A DNA stretch of 64,000 nt, from assembly GCA_028293825.1 (NCBI GenBank), contig JAQGNY010000007.1, positions 55,402-119,401 of the forward strand, given 5' to 3'. This DNA is from Verrucomicrobiaceae bacterium. Its GTDB lineage: Bacteria > Pseudomonadota > Gammaproteobacteria > Pseudomonadales > CAMLJR01. Shown here piece after piece: positions 47,558 to 56,060 of this stretch. A program made the translations under genes and the position numbers. Every line of letters begins with the position of its first letter. Positions within the stretch are counted from its first letter, which is position 1. Under the pieces are notes generated by a model. It did no database searches. It had not been told where the DNA came from and saw nothing but the letters and a program-made list of their open reading frames with translations.

Positions 47558-49933
47558 TTACCAACGGTATGTCGCCTCAACACCCCATGTGCGCGGATCG
47601 CCCTGCATCGCGGTGCTGACCGGGAAGCGTTCCAGCAATACGGTCGGCGACGCTAAATACTCTTCATCGAACGCATTTTTCACATACACCGCAATATCGA
47701 GCCCGGACTTGGCAATGCGATTCCAGTTCAACCGAAAATTAGCCAATGTATAACCCGGTAAATTTTCGCCGCCCTGGCCGCTGAACGGTGTGGTTTTGTA
47801 GTAATCGCCGTTAAAAATTAATTCGCCATCCATCGGTGTCACCGGCAATATCCAACTGAATGCAAACGTGCCGGAAAAATCGGCGCTGGGCAGCGTGATT
47901 TCTTTTTCCGACAGCGCCAGATTGGCCGAAGGCGACGTGACTTTATCGATATCCTGATCGATAAACGAAGTGGCGAGCGTTAATGTCAGGCTGGGAATCG
48001 GCACAACCGTGAGTTCGGTTTCCACGCCTTTGATGGTGATATCCGCTGCATTTACGCCGACCGACGAATTGGTCGGCAAATCCGGCGCGGCCGATGGAAT
48101 ACCTAAATTGGCACCGTTGATAAATTGCACCGCGCCTTTGTATTTGCTGATAAACGCGGCCACGTTGATACGGCCTTTTACATCGCCGACAAACCAATCG
48201 TTTTTAGCGCCGATTTCCCAGTCGGTAAGAATTTCCGGATCGACCGTTTGAAACGGACGCAGGTCGGGGCAGGTCACAGCCACGCCGCTGACATTGCAAC
48301 CAGTGCCGCCAGTGGTGAACGCTGTTTCGAAAGCCGGTGTATTCACATTGACGCCGCGATAGCTGCGCCGATGCGTTACATACAGCAACGTGTCCGGTGT
48401 AATTTGCCAGTCGAGGCCTAACGTCCAGCTTTTTTCCGAGCCTTTATTTTTCAAAATACCAGTGCCGTCTGGCAGATCGCGTTCGGCAATCAAGCGACAT
48501 TCGCTCGGGCTCATCAAATGGTCGGGATTGCCGCCGCCGCAGGCTTCGACTTCATCCCAGCTTTTGCGAATGCCCGCCGTCGCTTTCAAACCATCGACGG
48601 TCCAATCGGAAATATCCAGACCGAATTGCGCGAACACGGCCTTGTTGGTGTTTTCAACATTCGATGTGGTGTAGGAGGGAAGGGCAGATAAACCGACGTA
48701 GCGAAAACGATCAGTCTGACTGCCGTTGGGTTGCGCCGAATGATCGTTGTTGTAATAAAGGCCGGTAATCCAATCCAATTTGTCATCGTACGCGGTACCG
48801 AATAATTGCAGTTCGTCGGAAATGTATTTGCGCGACAGCTTCGAATACGCGTGATAAAAAATAAATGGATAGGTGGTTGCGCCGCGCGGCAATGCAATCG
48901 GTCCGGTGGCGGTGGTGTCGATAATGGTTTCGACATCGTGTTGACGCCAGCCGAAAATATTACGCAGCGTGGCGAAATCCATATCGATGGACGTATCGTT
49001 GGAAAGCCCTTTCGCGCGGCGATTGGCAAAACCCGCATCGGCCATATCGGTGTAAGCAGAATGAAAATTCGCTTGCGCGCCGTTCACATAACTTTGCACC
49101 TGCGTTGCCCACGATGTGCCGAAGGCGCCAATCAGCGGATTAAACGACGACGAATTAATACGAAATAAACTCAGCCCCGACGGTTTTTCTGCAGCGTTGA
49201 AATTATCCCAGACTAATGTGTTGTGCACGTTGTCGAACGGTTCCCACAGAATCGACAGGCGATAACTGTTTTGATGAATGTCGTCGAAATCCGGACCGCC
49301 GCTGAGGTTTTTCGTTAGACCATCTTGCCGACGCATTTGACCGGCAATTCGCAGCGCTAATTTGTTATCGATTAACGGCACGTTCACCGCACCTTCAAGC
49401 GTGCGCAAATCTTTCGTGCCGTAACCGCCGCGCACGTAACCGCTCCAATCGTAATTGGGCGCTTCCGGCGTTATCACCACGGCGCCGCCCAGTGCATTGC
49501 GTCCGAACAAAGTGCCCTGCGGTCCCTTCAATACTTGAATATTAGCGATGTCGTACGTGGGAATATTGCCGCCGGCAGCGGGCTGCGCGACATTGGCAAA
49601 ATAGGTGACGACTGCGGGCATGCCATCGCCGAGCGGAATTTTGGAAAGTCCGCGCATCATGATGTTGTTGTTGGTTTTACCGCCTTCGCCACCGAAGCGA
49701 AAACCGGGTACGACAGTATTTAAATCCTGTACTTCACGAACATTGCGCTGTTCCAACGCTTCGGCGGATAGCGCTGACATCGATAGCGGTACAGCTTGTG
49801 CGCCCTCGTCGCGCTTACGCGCCGTAACGAATACTTCTTCAAGTCCATTTTGCGCAAACGCGGGCATGGCGATCGCCAGCGCGGTGAAACTAATACTCGA
49901 CGATAAAGTCGCCGACTTATTGTTTTTATACAT
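47558..49933 (-). CDS. TonB-dependent outer-membrane receptor of the Lux-like cluster
   Basis: 791 residues from ATG 49933 (GGGAGAA upstream); an in-frame extension to 50083 lacks signal-peptide character. Signal peptide ends AMPAFAQ. It then has EVFVTARKRDEGAQAVPLSM, plug motifs (MMRGLSK, VLKGPQGTLFGRNALGGAVVI) and a barrel ending WGVEATYRW. It is homologous to the receptor at 22107. Leftward and convergent with the P450-ferredoxin run; the divergent AraC gene at 50322 is its likely regulator. It probably imports the substrate of the LuxE/LuxC/P450 cluster (inference). Confidence 0.92.
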   Translation of the reverse strand: MYKNNKSATLSSSISFTALAIAMPAFAQNGLEEVFVTARKRDEGAQAVPLSMSALSAEALEQRNVREVQDLNTVVPGFRFGGEGGKTNNNIMMRGLSKIPLGDGMPAVVTYFANVAQPAAGGNIPTYDIANIQVLKGPQGTLFGRNALGGAVVITPEAPNYDWSGYVRGGYGTKDLRTLEGAVNVPLIDNKLALRIAGQMRRQDGLTKNLSGGPDFDDIHQNSYRLSILWEPFDNVHNTLVWDNFNAAEKPSGLSLFRINSSSFNPLIGAFGTSWATQVQSYVNGAQANFHSAYTDMADAGFANRRAKGLSNDTSIDMDFATLRNIFGWRQHDVETIIDTTATGPIALPRGATTYPFIFYHAYSKLSRKYISDELQLFGTAYDDKLDWITGLYYNNDHSAQPNGSQTDRFRYVGLSALPSYTTSNVENTNKAVFAQFGLDISDWTVDGLKATAGIRKSWDEVEACGGGNPDHLMSPSECRLIAERDLPDGTGILKNKGSEKSWTLGLDWQITPDTLLYVTHRRSYRGVNVNTPAFETAFTTGGTGCNVSGVAVTCPDLRPFQTVDPEILTDWEIGAKNDWFVGDVKGRINVAAFISKYKGAVQFINGANLGIPSAAPDLPTNSSVGVNAADITIKGVETELTVVPIPSLTLTLATSFIDQDIDKVTSPSANLALSEKEITLPSADFSGTFAFSWILPVTPMDGELIFNGDYYKTTPFSGQGGENLPGYTLANFRLNWNRIAKSGLDIAVYVKNAFDEEYLASPTVLLERFPVSTAMQGDPRTWGVEATYRW

Positions 49934-50321
49934 GGCATTCTCCCAGATTGAACGAAAGATGACGCAGTTATTATTGTTTGGGGTAGAGCACTTACAGCGC
50001 AGTTTTCTCCAAAGGTAAGTTGCAGCGATGCTAGGAGTACAACCGAAAACGGTAAAGAACGAATACCATTGTGTTGGGGACAAACTATCGACAAAGAGAC
50101 ATTAAGGAATTGTGTTAGATATGCGAGCACGCTGAGTGTTGATATCGTGTCGCACGTCCATTCGGCAGGCTGCATTGACTTGAACTTTCTATAAGAGCAC
50201 CCTACGCCGACATCAAAAAAATAATTATTGCCCGTGATTTAAAAATTGCATTCGCAAAATATTGAGCAATAAAGCGCAAGTAGAATTTCATAATAAAAAA
50301 TAATGTAGCGAAAGGTGCGCA
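49934..50321. other. Divergent promoter region of receptor and AraC gene
   Basis: About 390 bp, AT-rich toward the AraC gene. Should hold AraC operators; no clear repeat pair was found by eye. Confidence 0.4.
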
Positions 50322-51260
50322 ATGATGAATTCACTCATTTCAAACACCACACAAACCACCGCAGTCGATGCGCGTTTCAGTCAGAGCCGTCCCTTTAGTG
50401 CGTCTTTTTTTGAGATTGACGGCGAAGTCGCGCTGCCGGATATGCGCATTGAAGTTCAGCATTACAGTTGGGAAAAACCGTGGCACGAGGTCACGTTCAA
50501 ACCGCCGCTGTGTTATCTCGATTTAGCGTTAATTAAACGTCCGCCATCGATACGGGCATCGTTGAAATTAGGCGCGGCAGCAACGGCGCAGACTTCAGTT
50601 GGCGATTGTGTATTCGTGCCGGCTGGATCGGAGTTTTACTCGCGCATACCCGGCGGCAATCAGCGTGTATTAAGCTGCATGTTCGAGCCTGCGATGTTTG
50701 AACACTATCTCGATTTACAGTGGACGCAGCGCGATATGTCCGCCTGTTTCGATATTCGCAATTCAAATATTCGCGCCACGTTGCAGCGCCTTGCTGAAGA
50801 GGTATTGGCGCCAGGTTTCGCCAGCGAATTTCTGGTCGAAGTCACGATGCGTTCGTTGGTGATCGAATTGGTGCGACATTTTCGCGGCATCAATAACAAT
50901 GTCGTTGACGGGGCGGGTAGTCAGTTGTCGGCCAAGCAGCTGCGCTTGATTACCGAGCGCGTGGAAAATCTACAAGACGCTGCGCCCAAATTGAACGAGC
51001 TGGCCGCATTGTGCGGTGTCACCAGTCGGCATTTAACCCGCGCCTATAAAAATACGACCGGCACAACACTCGGCGAGCGTATCGCAGGTGCTCGAATCCG
51101 ACAGGCAAAGGATTTATTGTCGCGGCGCGATGTATTGATAAAAACTGTGGCGTATGACATCGGTTTTAAAAATCCGGCCGCATTCAGCGCTGCATTTCGT
51201 CGGGCCACCGGCTGGTCACCACAACAGTTTCGCAAAGAAGCGTTGGGGTTTATCGATTAG
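50322..51260 (+). CDS. AraC-family regulator of the Lux-like cluster
   Basis: 312 residues. The N-terminal about 190 residues are a ligand-sensing domain (MRIEVQHYSWEKPWHEVTF, VGDCVFVPAGSEFYS). The C-terminal part has two helix-turn-helix motifs (LNELAALCGVTSRHLTRAYKNTTG; IKTVAYDIGFKNPAAFSAAFRRATGWSP). It probably responds to a pathway compound and controls the divergent receptor and perhaps the P450 and LuxE/C genes. The filamentous prophage begins 78 bp past its stop. Confidence 0.9.
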   Translation: MMNSLISNTTQTTAVDARFSQSRPFSASFFEIDGEVALPDMRIEVQHYSWEKPWHEVTFKPPLCYLDLALIKRPPSIRASLKLGAAATAQTSVGDCVFVPAGSEFYSRIPGGNQRVLSCMFEPAMFEHYLDLQWTQRDMSACFDIRNSNIRATLQRLAEEVLAPGFASEFLVEVTMRSLVIELVRHFRGINNNVVDGAGSQLSAKQLRLITERVENLQDAAPKLNELAALCGVTSRHLTRAYKNTTGTTLGERIAGARIRQAKDLLSRRDVLIKTVAYDIGFKNPAAFSAAFRRATGWSPQQFRKEALGFID

Positions 51261-51694
51261 TAAAAATAACTGCATGCAGCATTTTTCTTCGCGATAGTGA
51301 GGATATTGCAAATTACATAGGCATTTAGCGTATTTTCAAATACACCGATATTCATAATTGCAGGTGTTTTTATAACTAATTGTTCTGCTTGCGCTTTCGG
51401 AAAAATAGCTGTACATAAAAACAGTACTGCCGCAGTTGCAGCGAGCTTCCGCCACATTGCCGAAATCTCGGGATTTTTGGAGCGCTCTGCATGTTGGTCA
51501 GCAACTATTCGTCCGTGTGGTAAGCCTAGTATTTTTTCAATGCTGTAAGCGTTTTCATCATCCAACGTAACAACGTTTCCATTGCGATGTTTACTGATCA
51601 GCTGAGGGGTCATCCCAATCAGTAAGGCAGCTTGCCGGTCGCTGGGTAGCTTCCTTTCAGAAATCACTCGATCGATCCATTCAATGCTTTTCAT
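51257..51694 (-). CDS. Filamentous-phage regulator with an integration-altered C-terminus
   Basis: 145 residues as integrated. Residues 1-50 form a Cro/helix-turn-helix-like domain (DRQAALLIGMTPQLISKHRNGN). About 80-103 is one hydrophobic segment (AATAAVLFLCTAIFPKAQA), as in small phage regulators. The 20-bp direct repeat at 51338-51357 encodes MNIGVF near residues 114-119. The last 26 residues come from host DNA and even overlap the AraC stop. In the circular phage the frame would continue instead into the sequence left of the right-hand repeat (57951-57865), giving a 147-residue protein. It probably represses the rightward phage operon. Confidence 0.7.
   Translation of the reverse strand: MKSIEWIDRVISERKLPSDRQAALLIGMTPQLISKHRNGNVVTLDDENAYSIEKILGLPHGRIVADQHAERSKNPEISAMWRKLAATAAVLFLCTAIFPKAQAEQLVIKTPAIMNIGVFENTLNAYVICNILTIAKKNAACSYFY
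51338..51357. repeat. Left attachment-site repeat (attL core)
   Basis: AAATACACCGATATTCATAA, identical to 57952-57971. The left copy is preceded by TTTC, completing one 19-nt arm (51334-51352) of a palindrome whose other arm lies right of the prophage (57971-57989). Confidence 0.85.
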
Positions 51695-51831
51695 CGCTTA
51701 AAACTCGTTTTAGGGCCGTTTCCGACGAACGGTCTAATTATGGCCTATGTATCTTCTTGCGCAATGTCGTTTCTGACACTACTGTTGTGTTCGACGCAAT
51801 ATCGTTTGAAAAGCGACATGGAGCCGCCCTA
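51695..51831. promoter_or_regulatory. Phage divergent control region
   Basis: 137 bp between the leftward regulator and the rightward operon. It contains the inverted repeat CCGTT-N7-AACGG at 51716-51732, and further TTGCGCAA and TGTC-N6-GACA words. Likely promoter and operator region of the phage. Confidence 0.5.
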
Positions 51832-51981
51832 ATGATTCAGCAGTCCGAACACCAATTGCCCCTACCGCTTCAAGCTCCGATTCCTGAAAAACCGCTTTAT
51901 CTCGATGACTTTTGGCGTGCAGCAATCGCGAAACGTGCTGCACGTCGTCAATCCGAGCAGCGGAAGGCGAGGGCAAAGTGA
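51832..51981 (+). CDS. Small phage protein, first gene of rightward operon
   Basis: 49 residues (MIQQSEHQLPLPLQAPIPEK start, strongly basic C-terminus RAAIAKRAARRQSEQRKARAK), preceded by GGAG. Its stop overlaps the next start (TGATG at 51979-51983), pointing to translational coupling. The basic tail suggests nucleic-acid binding; function unknown. Confidence 0.55.
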   Translation: MIQQSEHQLPLPLQAPIPEKPLYLDDFWRAAIAKRAARRQSEQRKARAK

Positions 51982-52370
51982 TGGCAGTTCGTCAATACAG
52001 CGGAAAGCCGGGGGAGGGCATGGACATTCGTTATTCGCCCTACAACAGCCCCTTTACACCAAGCGAGCCGAAAGGCGTTTATTGGATCGGTCTCGAATTC
52101 AAAGATCAGCCGCATAGCGCACACGTGTGGGCATGGCTCCATCAGCAAAACCGCCGTGCGCTTTTTCGCGATATGACCCAAGAAGAAATCCACTTGAAAG
52201 CGTGTCGTGATTCGGCTGATGCATTTCGCCGGCCCTTTCTGTCGGTCTGCGGTTGCGCTTGGTGCAGAAATGCCGACGCGGTCGGAACCGGTTTTGAAGT
52301 GGCGGTCCCTGTAACACCGCCACTTAGTCCCATGGGTGGGACTTTTGGGAAAAATCGGGGTGTTGTTTAA
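51981..52370 (+). CDS. Phage protein of unknown function before gene II
   Basis: 129 residues from ATG 51981. Trp/Arg-rich middle (KGVYWIGLEFKDQPHSAHVW, WLHQQNRRALFRDM) and a Cys cluster CGCAWCRNAD near residue 90 that may bind metal. Sits 2 bp before the gene II start. I do not recognise it; its place suggests a role in replication or DNA handling. Confidence 0.6.
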   Translation: MAVRQYSGKPGEGMDIRYSPYNSPFTPSEPKGVYWIGLEFKDQPHSAHVWAWLHQQNRRALFRDMTQEEIHLKACRDSADAFRRPFLSVCGCAWCRNADAVGTGFEVAVPVTPPLSPMGGTFGKNRGVV

Positions 52371-52372
52371 CC

Positions 52373-53392
52373 ATGCTTTTGGATTGGTTAACAGCTCGTA
52401 TCCCCGGCGAATTGCTGTCGTCAGAAGCCCGTCAAGCGTCCCGCTCTTTGGGTGATCGTGTTTGCTGTTATTGCCCAAAGTCAGGGGATGTTCGTTATGA
52501 AAGCTCTATGTGGGAAAGCGTCCGTAGTGACTCCCACCAGATTGCAAGTCGATTCACCAGCGATCTATGGGTTCAAGGTTCGCCCGCTCGCTGCTTCGGT
52601 GAAGGCGACGCGGTATTCGGCTCCGACGCTGCTGCCGCTCTTGATCTCTATGGATGCCTCCGGCGAATGGTTGACTATCTCAGCGCTCGTCTCGGCGTCG
52701 AGCTGCCTCCCGCGCATCTTTGGATTGTTTCCCGGATCGATGTCACCGGTAATTTGGAATTAGGTTCTCTCGCTGAAGTACGTCAATCGCTGGCCATTTT
52801 GCGCAACATTGAAGGCGGTCGCTATCGCGTCAGTCAGCAAGCTGGTGACACCGTGTACTGGTCACATCTCTCAAAAATGCGTAGCGGTAAAGCGTATGCA
52901 AAAGGTCCGCATCTGCGGCACCTCATGAAAAACCCGAAATACACCGGTTGTAGTTATTCGGCGCAAGACATCGAGCACGCAGACCGGTTGCTGCGTCTCG
53001 AATTAAAAATCGGTCGTGAATGGTTTTCTCGCAATAACTGGCGCGAGCTTTCCCCGTCGAGCATCCGCGACGAATGGGAAAAATACTTCGGTCGGATGAT
53101 AGGAGGGGCCGAAATGGTCACCGATGACGATATTCAAAAACGCGTAATGGCGTGTGCAAAAACAGAAGGGCAGGGCCGTGCTGCATTCGGCTGCTGGGTA
53201 ATGATTAAGGCAGAAGGTTGGGAGAGGGCGCGCGGATTTTTCGCGAAAACCAGTTGGTATCGCCATTTAGAAATATTGCGCGCTGCGGGTCTCCGTGACG
53301 CGGATATCAGCGCCGGTCAGGTGGTTCCACTGCGTCGGCGAATTTTAGAAGCGCAAATGGTAACAACGTGGGATCAACTGCGCGCCGCTTAA
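52373..53392 (+). CDS. Filamentous-phage replication initiator (gene II/X type)
   Basis: 339 residues. Resembles phage/plasmid replication proteins of the gpII-CRI and phage X families: central HLWIVSRIDVTGNLELGS, and a conserved YWSHLSKMRSGKAYAKGPHLRHLMKN (about 160-185), then LRLELKIGREWFS. The enzyme nicks the plus-strand origin to start rolling-circle synthesis. An internal start could yield the shorter gpX-like form. The origin itself was not located; it probably lies in the noncoding part of the element. Confidence 0.85.
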   Translation: MLLDWLTARIPGELLSSEARQASRSLGDRVCCYCPKSGDVRYESSMWESVRSDSHQIASRFTSDLWVQGSPARCFGEGDAVFGSDAAAALDLYGCLRRMVDYLSARLGVELPPAHLWIVSRIDVTGNLELGSLAEVRQSLAILRNIEGGRYRVSQQAGDTVYWSHLSKMRSGKAYAKGPHLRHLMKNPKYTGCSYSAQDIEHADRLLRLELKIGREWFSRNNWRELSPSSIRDEWEKYFGRMIGGAEMVTDDDIQKRVMACAKTEGQGRAAFGCWVMIKAEGWERARGFFAKTSWYRHLEILRAAGLRDADISAGQVVPLRRRILEAQMVTTWDQLRAA

Positions 53393-53415
53393 CTCAACTG
53401 TTAGAGGAAATTAAA

Positions 53416-53706
53416 ATGTTAGTAAAAGCACTAGTTCGTTCAATTTCTGAAAATTCTGATGCACAAAAGCCGCAAGCTATTGTGACGCTGGAAGTAGCAA
53501 ACCCGCTCGAAATTATTCAAGTTCGTCTTTTCAAAAACTCGTATGCCGATGGGACCGTTTCTAATTTCAAACAAGTCATTGGTGCGGAAATGGATATTCC
53601 TTTACAAGCGGAAATTTACAACGGAAAAATTTCTTGGAATCTTCCGTTCGGCGAAAAACTGCAACTACCGGCTCGACCTGCAGCTAAAGCAGTCGCCTCG
53701 GCGTAG
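53416..53706 (+). CDS. Phage ssDNA-binding protein (gene V type)
   Basis: 96 residues from ATG 53416 with a strong AGAGGAAA. Beta-rich OB-like composition (MLVKALVRSISE, QAIVTLEVANPLEIIQVRLFKN, ISWNLPFGEKLQLPAR). Position right after the initiator fits the helix-destabilising protein that coats plus-strand DNA before packaging. Identity rests on size, position and composition. Confidence 0.7.
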   Translation: MLVKALVRSISENSDAQKPQAIVTLEVANPLEIIQVRLFKNSYADGTVSNFKQVIGAEMDIPLQAEIYNGKISWNLPFGEKLQLPARPAAKAVASA

Positions 53707-53817
53707 ATCGGAAATCCGCGATGAATTACAGATCATTTTTCGAATGTGCGTCTTCCATAATCGCGCCGCAACGGAGCACGCGTCCGCAGGGCGCGCGCGC
53801 ACACAGCGGTGTGAATT

Positions 53818-53913
53818 ATGGAAATTAATCTTACCGACATTTGGAATTTGATTTTTTACGGCTTGCTGTTCGTCGCCTGGGCGATGGGCTTTAGCAAGGG
53901 GGGCCAACGATGA
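53818..53913 (+). CDS. Tiny membrane protein (pVII/pIX-like)
   Basis: 31 residues, MEINLTDIWNL then one hydrophobic helix (IFYGLLFVAWAMGF) and a short basic end. Its stop overlaps the next start (ATGA at 53910-53913). Size and placement match minor coat proteins at the phage tip. Confidence 0.6.
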   Translation: MEINLTDIWNLIFYGLLFVAWAMGFSKGGQR

Positions 53914-54035
53914 GCGCAATGGTTTCTTCTGACGATTTGCTGTTCGTAGTTGGTTCTCTTGTCACGATGTATCTGACAGGTTGGGCGTCGGGTTATGTCA
54001 TTCAGATGTTTAAACGATTAATGGAGATGATTTAA
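53910..54035 (+). CDS. Second tiny membrane protein (pVII/pIX-like)
   Basis: 41 residues, MSAMVSSDDLLFVVGSLVTM start, one membrane helix and a basic tail (MFKRLMEMI). Starts inside the stop of the previous gene and ends directly before the coat-protein ATG (54036). Confidence 0.6.
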   Translation: MSAMVSSDDLLFVVGSLVTMYLTGWASGYVIQMFKRLMEMI

Positions 54036-54260
54036 ATGAAAAACGTTTTTAAAAAAATCGGTTTCGGAATAATTTCCGCGGGGACTTTGGTCGCAGCATC
54101 AGCTAACGCTGCACTTCCTGCTGAAGCTACTGCTGCAATTACATCTGCAAGTACTACCATTACTGACGTGTCGGCTGCCGTTTGGCCTGCTATCGGTGCC
54201 GGCATTGTTGCGTTCTTGACGATTAAAATTATCAAGAAATTTGCTAACAAAATCGGCTGA
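54036..54260 (+). CDS. Major coat protein pVIII precursor
   Basis: 74 residues. Signal peptide MKNVFKKIGFGIISAGTLVAASANA, then a mature protein of about 49 residues: small polar N-terminus (ALPAEATAAITSASTTITD), a hydrophobic helix (VWPAIGAGIVAFLTIKI) and a Lys-rich end (IKKFANKIG) for DNA contact. This is the classic filamentous major coat layout. It is followed at once by a strong terminator, which gives it extra transcript copies. Confidence 0.9.
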   Translation: MKNVFKKIGFGIISAGTLVAASANAALPAEATAAITSASTTITDVSAAVWPAIGAGIVAFLTIKIIKKFANKIG

Positions 54261-54289
54261 GAGCGGGGGGCTTCGGCCCCTCTTTTTTT
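54261..54289 (+). terminator. Terminator after the major coat gene
   Basis: GGGGC-TTCG-GCCCC stem at 54267-54280 (extended by G-rich/C-rich flanks) followed by seven T. A terminator at this place is standard in filamentous phages. Confidence 0.92.
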
Positions 54290-54358
54290 ATGAAATTTTT
54301 CGTATTGTTCGTTAACAGCATGACTTCGTTTTTGACGTTCATCGGAAGGCGTTGGTGA
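54290..54358 (+). CDS. Possible 22-residue membrane peptide
   Basis: MKFFVLFVNSMTSFLTFIGR start; hydrophobic, begins right after the terminator and its TGA overlaps the pIII ATG (54358). It has no clear ribosome site except the terminator tail, so it may be a translational leader for the adsorption protein rather than a gene product. Confidence 0.35.
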   Translation: MKFFVLFVNSMTSFLTFIGRRW

Positions 54359-55719
54359 TGAGCAAGTTTCTTGTCGGCATTTTTTTGCTGGTGTTCTCGT
54401 ATTGCTCTGCTGCTGCAAATAATGGATTTAACCTCGGTTCTAATGCGTTTGTTGCTGGCGCGTGTTATTCCAGTGGAACAGAGGCATGTAATGCGGGTAT
54501 TTCTGTAGCTGCTGGGAGAAATTCTTATCAGACGCCAATTTATCGTGCGTTTAACTCTACTTTTTTGTGTGATTTAAAGCAGATTGGTGGCACTACGGTT
54601 GTGAGTTCTATATCCGGGCAGACGTGTGATTTGGTCTGCCCGTCAGGTCAGGGACGTGTGAATGGAGCGTGCGGCACTTGCCCTAGTGGTACTACGCAGC
54701 AAGCTGATGGATCGTGTGGCTGTCCTGCGGGTACACAATTGTTTAATGGCGCCTGTGTTTCTCCGTGTGTTAAAGATACTAGCGATACGGGTACGACAAC
54801 TTGGGTGGGTGGCTCTGGTCACTCTACAGGCGCGTTTCCAGATCGTAATCAATGCATAAATCAGTGCAACGTTTTTATTGGCGCGACGTTGCCGATATTT
54901 CCTTCGGGAAGTAATTGTCAGTATTTCTCTGATACCGATAAATATTCTTGTGCGTATCGAGGGTGGGGTGATGGAACGCATTGCTCGACGTCTAGTTCTG
55001 CTGCTACACAACCAACGACGACGACACCTGTTGCCACCTCACCAACGACGACAACTACAACGACTACTAAAGATTCGAGTGGTAATACGACTGGCGGCGG
55101 CACTACCTCGAGCAAAACAACTACGACTGTAAATACCGATGGCAGCACAACCACAACGACTACGACGACTAATCCTGACGGAAGTACCACAATCGTCGCG
55201 ACTCGGTCTGGCAGCTCTGGTAAAGGTGTTTCCGATGGCACTAGCGGCACTGGCACGTCAACAGGCACTGGTACAGGAACCGGCACGGGTTCATCGGGAA
55301 CAGGCTTAGCAAATAAAGGCGACGATATGTCGGCCGGGCAGTGCGATCCGCGTAGCGCTGATTATCAGAAATGCGTTGGCTTGCTTAAAGATGCACCGAG
55401 CGATAAAGGGCAATCTTTTATCGACGCGCAGGCCGGGGTAATTACGCAGAAACTTACTGATCATGAAAACGAGCGCAAGGCTGATATTGATTCCGTTGCT
55501 GGTATTGATGTGCCGGGACCGGATAGCGTTTTCGGTTCGCTTATGTCAGTGCTGCCTCAATCGGTATCGTGTGCGCCGATAACATTAAATTTCCCCGGCC
55601 ATCCCATGGTGATTCAGTGTGATCACTTTGAAACGTTTAAAGCAATTTTCGCGTGGTTTCTTTATGTCGCCACGTTTATTTATATTTTCCGTTTAGTTTC
55701 CCAACCGATTGAGGCTTGA
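54358..55719 (+). CDS. Adsorption protein pIII/TspB-like
   Basis: 453 residues. Signal peptide to about residue 20; a Cys-rich region (about 80-200) with EGF-like CPSGQGRVNGACGTCPSG; then a Thr-rich tract (about 215-275, runs of TTTTTTT) and a Gly/Thr tract (GTGTGTGTG, about 295-310); a membrane-proximal domain (CDPRSADYQKCVGLLKD, SVSCAPITLNFPGHP, QCDHFETF) and a C-terminal membrane anchor (AIFAWFLYVATFIYIFRL). Host recognition is expected in the N-terminal half, virion anchoring at the C-terminus. The repeat tracts may vary in length. Confidence 0.8.
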   Translation: MSKFLVGIFLLVFSYCSAAANNGFNLGSNAFVAGACYSSGTEACNAGISVAAGRNSYQTPIYRAFNSTFLCDLKQIGGTTVVSSISGQTCDLVCPSGQGRVNGACGTCPSGTTQQADGSCGCPAGTQLFNGACVSPCVKDTSDTGTTTWVGGSGHSTGAFPDRNQCINQCNVFIGATLPIFPSGSNCQYFSDTDKYSCAYRGWGDGTHCSTSSSAATQPTTTTPVATSPTTTTTTTTKDSSGNTTGGGTTSSKTTTTVNTDGSTTTTTTTTNPDGSTTIVATRSGSSGKGVSDGTSGTGTSTGTGTGTGTGSSGTGLANKGDDMSAGQCDPRSADYQKCVGLLKDAPSDKGQSFIDAQAGVITQKLTDHENERKADIDSVAGIDVPGPDSVFGSLMSVLPQSVSCAPITLNFPGHPMVIQCDHFETFKAIFAWFLYVATFIYIFRLVSQPIEA

Positions 55720-55721
55720 CT

Positions 55722-56060
55722 ATGCCGTTAATTCTGGCTGGTATTGCATGGCTTGCTGAATTTTTAATGATTGCTGCTGCTGCCATTTTTTCATGGTTTA
55801 TGCAGTATTTATCGAAGCGCTTGTTGTTGGTTGCATATGCAGTTGCAGCGATGCTTTCACTTACTGCAATTTTTTTTGTGACAGTTGGTGCTTTGTTAAC
55901 AGGTTTAGAAAGTGTCGTACCGCCGTATTTCGTTGTTGCTCTTGGCTTGGTTGTTCCGTCGAACTTTACGTCGTGTGCTTCAGCTATTGGCGCTGCTCAT
56001 TTAGCTCGGTGGATATACGCATGGAAGGTTCGAATTTTCATGATGAAGTCAGCTAACTAA
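55722..56060 (+). CDS. Minor coat protein pVI-like
   Basis: 112 residues from ATG 55722, three hydrophobic segments (MPLILAGIAWLAEFLMIAAA, LLLVAYAVAAMLSLTAIFF, VALGLVVPSNFTSCASAIG). Position between pIII and Zot equals gene VI. Its TAA overlaps the Zot ATG (TAATG). Confidence 0.8.
   Translation: MPLILAGIAWLAEFLMIAAAAIFSWFMQYLSKRLLLVAYAVAAMLSLTAIFFVTVGALLTGLESVVPPYFVVALGLVVPSNFTSCASAIGAAHLARWIYAWKVRIFMMKSAN

Noticed and set aside
51311..51360. dif-like XerCD site at the prophage ends
   Set aside because: No half-sites resembling the gammaproteobacterial dif core are visible.
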